NCBI GenBank assembly: GCA_002803225.1
Contig: NXFV01001378.1
Coordinates: 1-64,000, forward strand
DNA from: Gamarada debralockiae
Taxonomy: Eukaryota > Ascomycota > Leotiomycetes > Helotiales > Hyphodiscaceae
Length of the DNA stretch: 64,000 nucleotides
Direction: 5' to 3'
Numbering within the stretch: position 1 is the stretch's first letter; every line of letters begins with the position of its first letter. The position numbers were made by a program, and so were the translations under genes. This document shows positions 43,929-56,963 of the stretch, piece after piece. Under the pieces are notes generated by a model. That model did no database searches. It saw nothing but the letters and a program-made list of their open reading frames with translations, and had not been told where the DNA came from.

Positions 43929-46037
43929 ATGCCTTCCTTCTTCCAGTTCCAACAAGGCACCGAATCGCGCGCACGCCTCAACACCGATTCCTCCCCTTTA
44001 CTCGGCCGTTTCCGCGCCGTCCCCGATACTAGTGGTGGCAGGAGGAGCAGTAGGAGATATAGTGGGAATGGGATCTTCGGCACGTTTAGTGCGGCGAGGA
44101 TAGGATATGAGGTTGTTTTTGGAGGCGGAAGTGAGGATGGTTCTGATGATGGAGAGGATGAGCACAATGGAGTGATCAGGAGATGGGGGAGAAAGCTGAG
44201 AGATCTTTGGTTGGAACCGAAGCAGGCTGTTGTTAGGAGAACCGTGGATAGGTGGTGGAGTCGGTGGGTTGTGTTGGCTGTATTGCCGGCTGCTTTGGTG
44301 AGTGTTTTAAGAAGTTACCGAGATTGGGGAGATTGGATATAGGTTATGGAATCTGTAGGACGGTATGCTGATGTTGTGTGCTGCAGGCAGTTGCGTGGTG
44401 TGCGTTGCCTTTCCCACAGTACGATCTACCGGACGACGACGATGTAGATAGCTTGAGTATGCTGGGACACAAGACACCTGGTCACGGAGAAGCCCGAGTT
44501 GAGATCAACTTCTGGTTCTTCCTCTTCGTATATTACGGCTTCTACAACGTCACAGCATTAATGTGGATAACAAAAGTCTTTAATATTTACAGTCTTAACT
44601 GGTCAGCCTCCTCCCCATTTCCCTATCTACCCTACTAACCTGTTCCCAGGTGGCCTCAAAGCCTAGGTTTCCCCTTTACCGTCTCCGCCATAGCCATCAT
44701 CTCCATCGTCGTCCCAATCCCTATCTACCTGTTTCCCCAGTCCCGCTGGCTTACAATCCACAACACCTCCTGGATCTGCTGGACCTTCTTCACCATGGCA
44801 ATGCCCCTCCTAATAGCATTCGCCATCCTCCTAAACAATGAACGCCATCTTGGCCTGCGAAACTCCCTTTCTGAAACCCAACGCATATTCACCTCCTCCT
44901 GGTGGACCGGCGATACCGATACCCTAGCCGCCCGTGATCGCCAGCGTCGTCCGCATGTCCTGCAATCTTCCTTCGATCCAAATGCTCCGCTCGAGATTGC
45001 CTTGGCTACAGACAATACACATTTGCGAAGGGAAAGAAGATTGGCGTTGAGGAAACGATGGCTTCCCGCGAGTTTTGTGCGATTTATTTGGTTTTGTCTG
45101 GCGCTGTTTATTGGGATGATGGCTTATGTGTTGGGAGAGGTGTATGCAGAGACATACCTGAGGACACTGCCGCACAATACGTACGAGACGATCTTTTATG
45201 TGTATAGTTGGGTTGTGACAGTTCATTTGTTGGATGGATTAGTGGGGTGGATTTTGGGCGGGAATGAAGGAGAGAGGGTGGGGAGTTATCCTTTGGGGTG
45301 GATTTTTAAACTGTTTGTCTTCCCTCATTCCTCCATCCTATTAAAACTCGAACTTAGAACTGACTGTGGCCATAAACAGCTACTTCTCCCTAACCTACCA
45401 AACCTATGTCCGCGCCCTATACGCCCGGCTCCGCTCCCCCGCCCAATTCATCTACCTACAAGCCCTCTCGTCTTCCTTCCTAATCCTCCTCGCGCCCCTC
45501 ACAATCTCAAAACCCTTCCACTACTTCCTCACCCTCGTCTCCATCAATAACCAACCGCTCCCGTCCTACCAAAAGTTCTGCGCACGCAACATCTTCATCC
45601 GTGGCCTGGCGGAAAACGTGTCGATGATGGCGTTCTTAGGAAGCGTGGTGGTCTTGCATTATGGCAGTAATAAGGACGCATATCCCTATTTTGCTTTTGA
45701 TCAAGCTCAAAACGGCACTTCCCCTCCCACATTTGGTCTCAATCCCGCAGCTGCTAGGTTGTATAATGATGGGCCTGGCAGTTCCTTTCCCATAGGCAGT
45801 GGCGAAGGCTACGATTTCGGCTTAACATTCTACGCCTCGATCGTAACCTGGGCCTGCGAGATCTTCGCCGGCTGGATCGTACGCCGCATCTTGTGGTTTG
45901 GATGGAAGATGGATGTTACAGGGGAAGGGAAGAACGATTTGGGGATGTGGCCGGAGTTGTTGCCTACGGGTGTGGTGGTTATGGTGCATGTTTTGCAGAA
46001 TATGTTGTTTTCGATTGTGAGGTTGAGGTTTCATTGA
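43929..46037 (+). CDS. Conserved-looking multipass membrane protein, function unknown
   Basis: Four exons 43929-44297, 44387-44601, 44650-45312 and 45380-46037 in consistent phase, 634 aa. The N-terminal 110 residues are polar, with an acidic run (EDGSDDGEDE). Then come about eight to ten hydrophobic segments: WVVLAVLPAALAVAWCALPF, NFWFFLFVYYGFYNVTALMW, GFPFTVSAIAIISIVVPIPI, WICWTFFTMAMPLLIAFAIL, FVRFIWFCLALFIGMMAYVL, TIFYVYSWVVTVHLLDGLVG, AQFIYLQALSSSFLILLAPL, NVSMMAFLGSVVVLHYGSNK and others near the C-terminus. A long basic cytosolic-type loop (HVLQSSFDPNAPLE, RRERRLALRKRW) splits them. I do not recognise the family; the intact splice structure says it is a functional gene. Confidence 0.8.
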
Positions 46038-46429
46038 CGAGGATTGGATAGATGTTGGGAAGGGATTTTGATGGGGGATGCTATTGTTTGATTAATAGCG
46101 TGGAGTTTGGGGTATTTTGCGCTTTCATATACCCTTTTGTTTGAGTTGTGATGATGAGGATAGATACTAGATAATTATAATTCAACATGACGAGTTCTAA
46201 GAAGCAGATGGGCCTTGGTGTGTGAGATTCCTATCATTCATTCATCCGTTCCTTTGCACAAGTGTATCTCTGTTTCGTGCCATTTTCATGAATGTCTGCT
46301 CAGAGGAGCAACATACATGAGGACATATCATCCTTACACCCGTATCACCCACTTGCTATTTATCGACTCACCTTTTCAACACCCAAGGGAGTGGTGACCG
46401 CTTCTCAAATTGTGTTGGAATCGAGTGGA

Positions 46430-47360
46430 CAAGCTACTCGAGATTTAGTAGCTACTGAAGAAGTAGTGAGCCCTAAGGTCATAAAGATGTGCAACAAAAC
46501 CCCTTCCCTCCTCCAATTGGTAGTCATCAAGACTTTGTTGCACGGTACCGACTTGACTTGTAACATAGGCAGACGTCTCTCCTTTTCCTTAACCTAGCAC
46601 AATAGGGGGCTTTTCAAATTTCAATTATTTAGTACTGAGCGTTTTGCAGACGTACGAAAAACCCAGAAGCCTTACTAGCGGGACGTCTCAGCATTCCATT
46701 TCTGACGAGAGTCGGCCTGGGCGAGGTGGAGATTTCTTAATCACTGGGTTCAGGCGCTTTTGTAGATGTGCAACAAAATGACGGAAGAATTAGTAGCTAG
46801 CCAATGAAATTCCCAGGAAAGGGCTTTGTCGTATGTCCAGTTACGACGATAAGTGACCCGTGGTTGGCTTTGGCATGGGTGGTGGCGCCATTTCAAAGGT
46901 TTGGTTTGATACAAAATTTCAGGGGTATTGTCTAGCCAATGAATTTCCTGGTCGAGGCTTTGTTGCACATCTGAGAGTGAGAGAGGTTATGATAAAGGGA
47001 AATGTTATTGCTCTGCTAGTCAAGGGTACTTCTCAAAGTTGTGGTTCACACATTTCTCACGCTTTTGTAGATGCGCAACAAACGTCGAGGATTGTTTCAC
47101 GTCTGAGAGTGTTTGAGGTTATAATATAGCGAAATATCAGTCTTCCTTTGGCTTAGTGGATGAGGGGACTTTTCGACCATTCTGTACTGAGCATTTTGTA
47201 GACGTGCAACAAACCTCGAGATCTTTTAATTTGGGGAAAAAAAGACGGTGTTGCATGTCTTAGACCCACTTTATCTTATGACATAGGGAGACATCATTCC
47301 CTGGCTGTTGGTCACCGTTAGAATTTTGGTAAGCCACTGCTTTGCAGATATGGGACCGAT
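46430..47360. repeat. Degenerate clustered repeat around a TTTGTAGAYGTGCAACAAA motif
   Basis: The motif or its reverse complement occurs at about 46484, 46534 (inverse), 46641, 46758, 46960 (inverse), 47064 and 47191, spaced roughly 100-300 bp. Longer similarity joins 46601-46655 to 47149-47205 (cttttcaaatttc..agtactgagc / cttttcgaccattc..tgtactgagc) and 46801-46830 to 46935-46970 (ccaatgaaattccc..ggctttgt / ccaatgaatttcct..ggctttgt). No coding potential. It lies 3' of the membrane protein gene. Confidence 0.6.
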
Positions 47361-47882
47361 CTCACAATTTCTAGGGTACAGTACTCTCTCTCTATCACAT
47401 TTCTGAGCTCCGTTTCATTTTCAACGAAAATATTTTTCAGTAACCAGCGAGTACCTTGAAAAGAACCTCAAACTTTAAATTTGGGCAGAACAGCACCTGC
47501 TGTATTGAAATGAAGCTAACATGCTTTGGCTTAGCACATTTAGAGAGAAATTTCGACGACGGAGGACAGTGTCACATTCGATATGTCAAATAACGGCTAG
47601 GTATACAGACAGCATATACGAGTACAAGATCTATCCCAGAATCCTACGCTCACTTCTCAACCCAGCATGAATGTAACAGAATTCGATTCGTCGTAATATC
47701 TATGGTAATATCCATACCAGCATCCCAATCCCCAGCCTGAAACGAAAGGTATGTACACAATGATACTATGATTCATAAAGTCGCCTCCATAATCTCTTTA
47801 TCCAGCTTGATGCGACGCCAACCCATGCTGTACCAGAGAACTCGCGCCAAAAGACAAGCAAACACCTCATCTATCCTTCTCG
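47361..47882. other. 3' flank of the IQGAP gene
   Basis: No gene seen between the repeat cluster and the IQGAP stop codon. Confidence 0.4.
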
Positions 47883-50800
47883 TTACTCCGTGCGATAGAA
47901 CTTCTTGTAAAGCAAATGAAGGAAAAGGTTGACATTCAATCTCATACCACCCTCGAACAGATCCATGTATTGGTGATTGGCGAATTGCGCAGCCAGTAGC
48001 GAATCCATGGGAACTTGAGCGCTAGCGCCTGGGATCTGGATGCTTCCCTTGCTGCCTTCGATGAAGAAGACACCGACCTCGTCGCAAGAGATTGTGAGAT
48101 TGATTTTATCCCATTCTCTGTCGCTGTATCCTTTCCATGAAACGAGGACACCTTTGTCCGACAGAGTTCGCGCCGAGTATTTGAAGGATCCAAATTTGGG
48201 TTTCCGACCGGACCGTTCGAGTTCCTTTTCGTGGTTGTACTGTTTCGAGAACGGCATGAGGAATCGTTTCTTCCTGTGGTAAGGTTAGCGCTGGTCATTG
48301 GTAATGGGCACTGAGTTACGTACCCTTTCTTCTGCAGAGTCATCATAGCTTGCTCGATGTAATTGTCGTAACTCTTCCTCTGTGATTCAAGCCATTCAGC
48401 CTTCTCACCCAAGTTGCCCAACGTCAACCGAACTCCCTCAAGCTCACGTTGTCGTTGAACACGTCTACGGCTCTTTGTACGGATGTCAAGAGCAATCGCA
48501 TTCAAGATATCTTGATAGAAGTTATGCCTTGAGATTCTGCCCAATTGTTCAAGGTGCATGATATTCTCGAGTGCCGTTCGCTTCAACTCTTTATACGACA
48601 TTGACTTAATATCAACCAACGTATTGGCATCTGAGTATGCACCACGAGTCTTGCTGCCTTCCGCAAATTCTTCTCGTAGCAGTGCATGCCATTTGTGTTC
48701 TTCTTCTCGAGTAACGGGTCGGACAAGGATTTCCATGAGGTTAGGGCCCGATTGGACTCGGATGATGTACAATACGCAGCGCTTAGTTTCCATGAACAGT
48801 GCCTTGACTTCTGCTTCGGGGTCTTCGATGTCGTGGAGCTTGGGATTGAGAGTCATTTGGATTTCTGTCGATGTGACGCCCAACATCTCGGTCTCGTTGT
48901 TCTTGGCGCTTCCGAGTTCTTGGACGATCTCTCGTAACATATCGTCTCGGTTGGGGCAGATGTGAGGTAGGTCAGCGGCGATGAGATTATGTATCGAGAA
49001 GACATCAGCCATCTTGATGTAGAGGGTAGGTTTCGTCCGGGCATAGAGATCATTGAACTCGTCGATATCGAATGTATTCTCGGCGTCGGGAACAGAAATG
49101 ATGTTAGAGAAGATGAGGCTCATCCGCTCTATTGCATCACCGACGTAGGCGTTCAAAGGTTGAAGATAAATGTTCTCCCCACCAAACAATCTGCCGGATG
49201 CGACTTGGTTTAGGACCTTGGCCACCTCTCCTAAGTTGCGCTTTTGCAGTGGAGTCAGCTGCTTCTCGACGACACCCATTGATTCTGGTGCGGTGAGAGC
49301 AGGCTGAAGGTAGAATCTCCAAAGCCAGTGGCCCACGACCAGCAGGAGATGCCGTTGGGATTCTCGCGGGAAACGCTGCAGAAGAGACTCGAACGTTTGT
49401 TGGCAGACGAAGCGGATACCATACGGCATCTTGTGCAGAAGACCTTCTAATGCGACAAGGAATTGGTCGGATATCTCGCGAAGATCACGCAAATGATCAA
49501 TAAACATATCGCGAGTCTCCGGATCTTTGATAGCAACTTCGCGAGGAATCTCGAGTGGTCGCTGGCTGGGTCTTCCGGTTCGGAGTTCTTCATTGTTGAT
49601 GGCTGAGCGGTAGATCTGCATGGGATCGCTTTCTAGGTCTAGTGCGGGGTCTTCTATGATGTTGGTGTGAATCAATGGTCCAAGAAGCTCGCGGAGATAC
49701 TTTCTGTCGCGTGGGGATCGAGTGTAGTTGGCAAGAAGCTTGCTCCAGAAGAAGTTTCCTCGGAGGTATTCTTGGATGTTGTTCACGCTATCAACTTCTT
49801 CCCTCACTGATCGTGCAATAAGTTTTAGGAGATAGTACTCTTCTCTTCGCTTCTGAGCGTATCCAAATAGCCCCATCATCAAGGTCTCGATACGTTTGCA
49901 GTCTCTCTCTGCGGTTCCCTGTTCTCGGATTCGCTTGAAGAGTCGTGCGAGATATTGAGGTTGTGTCTGCAGGGTGAAGAAGAGTTGCTGGTATGACTCG
50001 AGCTTCTTCCTCGAGTTCTTGTTTAAGGCCTTGAGATCGAATTGGTTGCCGGAAACCATTGAGGTGTTGACCAAGAGATTGCCAGAGTGACCACCAAAAT
50101 TCTTCTGATGCTTCACCACTTCATCCAAGGTGATCTTGTTCTTGACCAGGAGGGCAATCTTGATATCTAGCTGGTCAATGTACTGCTCTGCCATCTCATT
50201 TTGTCGGACTTGCTGAACAACGGTCTTTCGTAATCGCTCAAACTCGATTTCTTCGTTAAAGTCGAAATCGCTATCATTCAGAAGATGGACAAAGTTCTTG
50301 ACGGTGTTGACTGGAGGGTTCTTGCCGGTGGTCAAACTCTTGTAGGCCTCTCCCTGCAACTTGCCTCGAACAAAGCTTTGGAGCTTGACGACTTTCTCCA
50401 TGTTCTCCTTAAAGAAACGCTGTTTCTCAGCAAACTTGAGACGAACGAGGAAAGCCTTGGCAGCTGCTTGAGTTTCGATGATTGATTCTTCTTCGGCCTC
50501 CAATTCTCCAAGAACCATTCCAATATCATTTCGTAGAAGCACTGCACGCGAAAGAGCCTGCAACTGCGTGATCTCGGCGGTATGTGATTGAAGTTCATCA
50601 AGGAGAGATGCTGTTTGCTTTCGCATGATGCCTCCTCTGACGAGTGATTGTAATGTGGTGATCTTGGCGGTTTGAGCAACCAAGGCTTCGTAGTCGGCGG
50701 TCACTCTCTGACGAAGCAACATTCCTCGGATGAGGCTTTGAACCTCCAATACTGACGACTCCTCTCCTTGCAACTCTGACAATGTTGTAGCTACCTCTCG

Positions 50801-52903
50801 GCGGACAGCAGCTGCACGAACAAATGCCTGGATAGTTGCGAATTGAGGCGAGCGGACCTTTAACTCTTGCTTGGTGGACTGGATCTGCTGACGGAGAAGG
50901 TTGCCTCTTGAGACTGCTTGAAGAGCTCTCCAAATTGGGGTTGATGCTTGAAGTGCTTCTCTTTGCCGAGAAATCTGATTTCTGGTCAGCATGGCCCTCG
51001 TGAAAGCCTGTATCGTACTGATCGAGGTCTCTTCGCGCCACAGCTGTTCGTGATCATTGTTTACATTGTTTCGGAGCAACATTCCCCTGATAGCTGCCTG
51101 CAAGCTCTTTACCGGCCCAGCCATGGCCTTCGTCTCCTTTGCCTGTGCTGCCATATTTCTTCGAGCAAGGAAACCTCGAATGTTTGTTTGTAATTCCCTC
51201 ACCGCAAGCTCTTGATGTCTCAACTGAGATCTGGTCATGCGTACCTCGTCTCGAGCCATCTTGGCTCTAATTAGACTCTGCAGCTTCAGTACATCTCCCT
51301 CTCTGCTCTTCCAGAAAGCTTCTCGATTGTATTGCCGTTGTCTGACCAGGAAGCCTCGAGCGTGACTTTGAAGATTGACTGCAAATTTGCGCATATTGAG
51401 GCGATATTCAGCGATTTGTCGTAAGAAGTCTCCGCGGATTCTCGATTGCAATTCCACAATCATATGTTCGGAGCTCCAAAGTTGTTGCATTGTATCACCG
51501 AGTCGCATTCGAACTGCAGCTCCCCGGATCTGTGCTTGGAGATCCAAAATGGCCACTTCGTTCTCACCAAGCTCCCGGTCGATTCGGTCCTCCTCGCTCT
51601 CAACAGGTTCTGGCTCAGGAGTTTCTTCAACTCCGAAATCTGCACCCATGTTTCCAAAACTGGGCATACTGACGCCTGCCTTATCCAACCCCTTCTGCAT
51701 TGCTTCCAATTCATGATGTTCGAATTCCAATTGTCCAACGAGATTACCAATCCGGAAATCCACAATGCCCTTCCTGAATAGTAGCCAGCTCAGAGCATGA
51801 ATACAGTAGATGACCTTGGGAATATTCTTCTTCTCGTACAAATCAATCAGCTCAAATCGGAAGAGGTCGGGGAGTTCGACTTCGGCGAGGAAACGAAAGA
51901 AGGTTGCGATGTTGTCTGAATGTCGAAATTGAAGCTTGGGGTGACGGAAAATTCGTATTCGACGTTCGGGGTAGAGGGCATCAACAATCTCAGCCAGAGT
52001 CACACCATCTCGCAAAGCTTCCTCCAGCTGCACAATTGGAGGTATGGGTCTTTGAAGAATATCCTCAATCCATTCCTTTGCTTCACCGATATGACATAGG
52101 TATTCGTAGGCTTGTAGAAACTGTCTTTGTTTGTCCATCCAATTTCGTCCTTCCCAGCCATACCCATTGCCTCTGTTGTTGAGCGCTGCATCGGTTTTGC
52201 CAGCCCTCGCTGTGTCGCTGCGTTGCAGTCTTCGTCGCCCATGGAGACCAACGACTTCTTGTGACAGTTTTGTGATGCCAAATTCATCTGCTGAGACGTC
52301 TTGGGCAAACTTGGAGAGATTTCGCAGTTGGCTGGTGGATGATCTCTGCAGATCTTGAAGGTCTGGTGCTGTCAAAGGGCTGTGTTGGTGCTGAAGAGTC
52401 TGACTTCGAGAACCACGGCTGATTGAATCAGCGCGGCTGAGCAGCACGGAATTCGGTCGAATGGATGACGTTCGCGCCGTTGAAGTTGGGGTGTGTGCCT
52501 CTGTGTATGACATCTTTGGTACATCCACACTGTATCCGCGACTGTGCTGTAATCCATTTCGGTCTCTGCTGGGTGGGGACACTGCAGGAGGTTGGGGTAG
52601 AGGTCGAAGAGACTGTCGTACACTCTTGTATGGACTCTCCGGGCTCGATTCATGACTGCTGCGAGCGTTTCGGTTCTCGATGCTAGAATGAGACATGCCC
52701 GTTGCCTCACTGAGTCCTCGTTTGTGTCCGGCGTATCCGCTTGATGCTGTGGATGAAAGAGTACTTGTGCGGCTCAACTCGAATGCGCCGGATGAGCTTG
52801 AATATGCTGTCGACACAGTAGAGGCATTCGAAGGCTGCCGTTTTGTTGACGAAGAGTAGTCGGCAGTTTGTGTCGGGCGGAGCGTATGGCGGTACGACAT
52901 CAT
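47883..52903 (-). CDS. IQGAP-family protein (Rng2/Iqg1 homologue), cytokinesis scaffold
   Basis: Two exons, 52903-48324 and 48273-47883, joined by a 49 nt intron that restores QKKG-KKRFLMPF; 1656 aa. Ser/Thr/Pro-rich disordered N-terminus to about residue 250, calponin-homology domain about 262-378 (AYEYLCHIGEAKEWIE, LPDLFRFELIDLYEKKNIPK), a run of a dozen or more degenerate IQ motifs about 445-880 (LQSLIRGMLLRQRV, IQAFTRAMLTRNQI and similar), a RasGAP-related domain about 1010-1370, and a RasGAP C-terminal domain ending in FEGGMRLNVNLFLHLLYKKF. The family scaffolds actin, formin and calmodulin at the contractile ring; its GAP-related domain is generally inactive as a GAP. The start ATG gives MMSYRHTLRP; the two ATGs are adjacent. 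Divergent from the IMPDH gene. Confidence 0.95.
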
Positions 52904-53904
52904 GATGTCTTAAGGTGATACTGAGTCGTTTTCTTTGCCGAGTCAACAGTGAAAGAGTTCACTATGTTGTGCACATATGGGCGAAAGGCCACCTGAGGGG
53001 CCGCGTGAAATTTTCTTGGGCGCAGGAGTCGCCGATGGGATGAAAAAAACGCGGTGGAAGAGGAGGATGATCGCGTAGATATTAGATTTACTGGCGAATA
53101 CTAGGCGCACAGCGCATGGAGCAAAGGCGATAGAGGATAACGAAGTTGAATCGTTGATAAAGAGTGAGGAATGCGAAAGAATCCAGCCACGAGGAAGATT
53201 ATTTCGAGCCGCAATTGCTCGAGGTTGGGTCCTGTGAGGGGTTGGGATTTTACCAGGGTCTTGTTTACTGAGGGTTTGTTTACTCTCCTGATTGTGGCCT
53301 CACATCAGAGGCAGAAACAACGTCACGAGAGTTTGAACAACACCACAAGTTCCACCAAGATGAAGGTCAAACCTTGAGTGAAGTCAAGAAATCATTGAAA
53401 CTGCCCTTAGTTCGAGTTCGCTCCACGATGCAATAAAATAAGAGTGTCTCGTCTCTCATACCACAAGACTGCAAAAATGGCATCCGTTTGTCTCAATTCT
53501 CGATGGCAACCAGTGAAAATCCAAAGTCTTATTAAGTTGAACCTTCTATGCAGTTGATAAAACGCTTGGGAGCTTTGACAGCTAGTTTTTCCCCCTAACT
53601 CGGCAAGATATATCGCCAAAGGAAGTGGACGAATTGATTTTTATATCTTTTTTTTTCTCGCACTTCTTGAGCAGCTTTGTTCCTCCTATGATACCTCGGA
53701 ATATCTTTTCGCCTAACCCCGCCTTAGCGTGTTACTCTTCCACCACCAAAAGGTGAATTTTCTCAAATTTGTCAAGGCTTTTTTCTTCTCTCTTGGGGAA
53801 GGAAACTTCTGCCCGTCGACCAAGGCTTTCCGCACAACAAATCACGTCGACTATCTCAATTGCTCTTCCTATTTCACTCTTCCCGCATCCGCACTTTTCT
53901 CAAG
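52904..53904. promoter_or_regulatory. Divergent promoter region, IQGAP gene and IMPDH
   Basis: 1.0 kb between two divergent start codons. It contains a T-rich tract (53640-53665) and pyrimidine-rich leader sequence before the IMPDH ATG. No specific site is claimed. Confidence 0.5.
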
Positions 53905-55780
53905 ATGCCTCACACAAACGGCAATGTTGCTACTCCTTCATCTTTCTTTGGTAAATCCCAGGACTACAAGAACGCCCTCGAGGTCCTCAAACAATACGAG
54001 GAACGCGATGGACTCGACATCCAGAGCTTACTTGACTCCAAGAGGCACGGTGGCTTAACCTACAATGATTTCCTCGTTCTCCCAGGTTATATTGGTTTCG
54101 CTGCTTCCGAGGTAAATCTCGATTCTCCTGTCACAAAGAGAATCACTCTCAAGACTCCCTTCGTCTCCTCTCCCATGGACACTGTTACCGAGCACGAGAT
54201 GGCAATTCATATGGCTCTCCAAGGTGGCCTCGGAGTTATTCACCACAATTGTTCGCCAGACGCACAAGCAGAGATGGTCCAGAAAGTCAAGCGCTACGAG
54301 AACGGCTTCATCCTCGACCCAGTCGTGATAAATCGCGACACAACCGTTGGAGATGTCAAAGCTTTGAAGGAGAAATGGGGCTTTGGTGGTTTCCCAGTTA
54401 CTGGTAAGCACTTCCCTTTATCTCCTTTCTGCGCACTTTTATGATTATTCAAATTTAAAATAACTTTCGTTCATCCGTATTGACCGCAAGGTCGTGGGGA
54501 ATCAAATCTATGCTCTTTATGAAACAAAAGTGCAAACTAAATTCAGCGATAACAATTACTGTGTTGTTCAATCGCTAACTGGCACACGACAGAGAACGGA
54601 AAGCTGGGCTCCAAGCTCATCGGTATCGTCACCAACCGCGACATCCAGTTCGAAGATGACCTCAATCAACCCGTCTCTGCCGTCATGGTCACCGATCTCG
54701 TTACTGCAAGCTACGGCACAACATTGTTGGAGGCAAACAAGATTCTCGCCAAGTCGAAGAAGGGCAAGCTCCCAATTGTTGACTCGAACGGCAACCTCGT
54801 TTCCATGATCTCCCGATCCGACTTGACCAAGAATCTACATTTCCCACTGGCATCCAAGCTCCCAGATTCCAAGCAACTCATCTGCGCCGCCGCCATTGGC
54901 ACACGACCAGAGGACAAGATCCGACTCCAGAAGTTGGTTGATGCTGGTTTGGACATTGTCGTTTTGGATAGCAGTCAAGGAAACAGTATGTACCAAATCG
55001 AAATGATCAAGTACATCAAGGAGAAATTCCCTGGTCTGGATGTCATTGGTGGAAACGTTGTCACTCGCGAACAAGCAGCCTCCCTCATCGCAGCTGGTGT
55101 CGACGGCCTTCGAATTGGTATGGGAAGCGGCAGTGCTTGTATCACCCAGGAAGTGATGGCGGTCGGTCGTCCTCAAGCTGCTGCTGTCTACAACGTCAGC
55201 TCTTTTGCTGCCAAGTTTGGAGTTCCTTGCATTGCCGATGGAGGTATCCAGAACGTTGGACACATTGTCAAGGGCCTGGCATTGGGCGCAACCACAATCA
55301 TGATGGGTGGTCTCCTCGCTGGTACTACCGAGTCCCCAGGAACATCATTCGTTAGTCGCGAGGGCAAACTTGTCAAGGCATACCGCGGTATGGGAAGTAT
55401 CGATGCTATGCAAGACAAGAAGGCCGCTGCTGGTGCCAAGAACAGCCAGAAGAGCAATGCTGGAACTGCCAGATACTTTTCTGAAGGTGACAGTGTTTTG
55501 GTTGCTCAGGGTGTGGCTGGTGCCGTTGCACACAGAGGGTATGTCAATCAGAACATCACTTTGAATTGCCGTGCTAACAACTTCTAGATCTGTCACCAAG
55601 TTTGTTCCATACCTTGCCGCCGGCCTCAAGCATTCCCTCCAGGACTGCGGACAGAAAAGTCTTCACGAATTGCACGAGTCCGTCGAGAACGGCACCACAC
55701 GATTCGAATTAAGAACTGCCAGCGCACAACTTGAGGGCGGTGTCAACATGGAGAGTTACGAGAAGAAGCTTTACGCATAA
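53905..55780 (+). CDS. Inosine-5'-monophosphate dehydrogenase
   Basis: Rate-limiting step of guanine nucleotide synthesis, IMP to XMP with NAD+. Exons 53905-54403, 54593-55538 and 55588-55780 give 545 aa. Marks: [15 protein letters not shown] and [15 protein letters not shown] at the barrel start, two CBS modules between ([34 protein letters not shown]), then [34 protein letters not shown], the catalytic-Cys loop [38 protein letters not shown] and the flap [10 protein letters not shown]. The first intron is 189 nt, long for this window; the second is 49 nt. Start ATG follows CAAG and opens [12 protein letters not shown]. Confidence 0.97.
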
Positions 55781-56280
55781 ATTTGAATTGATGGGTACAT
55801 ACGATAGGGCGAATTGAAAAGTGCTTGGGAATTTTGTGGGTCCTGGAGTATGGCGACAATGGGTTGGTCTTCTTTCGCACTACATAGAAGTAGATGCTTT
55901 ATCACGCTCAAGGCTCACACAGAAATGGTACATGATTCTCATTGCAGGGTCCTTCTCTTATGTGACGTGAGACCCTTACTCGAAATTCTGTCAGTGCAGC
56001 CAACCTAGTCCCTGTGCATGTCCACCGAGCTGGTAAGGAGTCCTTAGGGAATGGGAAGGGTCTCATGACCTTCTCCATGAAGTCGAGTGGCTCAAGGAGA
56101 ACGGTCATGTGATCTAGGCTCGCTCTACCCCTGCAGAGAGAAGTTGAAGGAGGCACTTGTGTCGCTCCTTGCACTTTTTGTTAAGTACGAGATATTGAAA
56201 ATATATACAGCCGAAATTTTAAAAACCCTTCATCGTAACACCTCCTGGCTACCCTCTCCTCAACCTCAGCACTTCTCCAT
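55781..56280. other. 3' flank of IMPDH
   Basis: No gene seen. Confidence 0.4.
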
Positions 56281-56963
56281 CTACAGACACTGCGAGTAAT
56301 ACGGATTCTGATACGTGCATGTAAAATCCGACGCACAGCTCGTACACCCCATCCATCCAATCCCCGCGCACTGTCCTCAATTCGCACTCGCACAGTCCGT
56401 CACCCCGTAGCTCGAACTTGTCGTAGTGCTTGAAGCCTTAGACGTAGTCGTCGAACTCGCAGTCGTCGACATACTCGTAGTCGTAGTACATCCGCTCGTC
56501 GCACTACTAGTAAGCACGAACGTAACGAGCGAGTATGCCGGGAGCGTTGCCACAACTGCTCCACCGCTCAAGGTGGCTGCCATGGACGTGATATTCAAGT
56601 CCGCATTATCCGTAACCTAAGCCGCGACGCTCATAGCCGTGAATCAGCTCGCCACCAAACTCACTGCCTGCGCCGTCGCGCACGGTGACCGAGCTCGCGG
56701 AATTCTTGAACGCAGCTACAAGGGCACTTGTTGGGGCACCAGTTGCGCCTACTCGGACGGAGCCGGGACGGACGTGTCGGGAGAACTGTCCATAGGCCCA
56801 GAGTCGAGATGAGGTTTTGGGTTGTGCCGTCGATGTGGATCAGTCCGCTGTTTGAGGTGGAGTTTTCGATGCCTTCCCCGTTTAGGTAGGCGCTTAGATT
56901 CGCGTTCACGATGCTGTGGCACTTACAACATACTTGATTGTCGCCTTCATTAGGATGCAGCAC
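56281..56963 (-). pseudogene. 3' remnant of a secreted GH30-type glycosidase with CBM1
   Basis: Read on the minus strand: AYLNGEGIENSTSNSGLIHI near 56890, then (after a frameshift near 56800) WAYGQFSRHVRPGSVRVGAT, FKNSASSVTVRDGAGSEFGG, then in another frame NITSMAATLSGGAVVATLPA with LVTFVL, a Ser/Thr linker of about 30 residues, and a fungal cellulose-binding module [29 protein letters not shown]. The TGA before GQCAG stands where CBM1 has Tyr/Trp. The blocks match the C-terminal beta-sandwich of GH30-like plant-cell-wall hydrolases. The catalytic barrel is absent upstream (57000-57430), so this is a 5'-truncated and frameshifted relic. Confidence 0.75.

Noticed and set aside
44725..45015. 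Minus-strand frame inside the membrane protein gene
   Set aside because: Shadow frame of a strongly supported spliced + strand gene.
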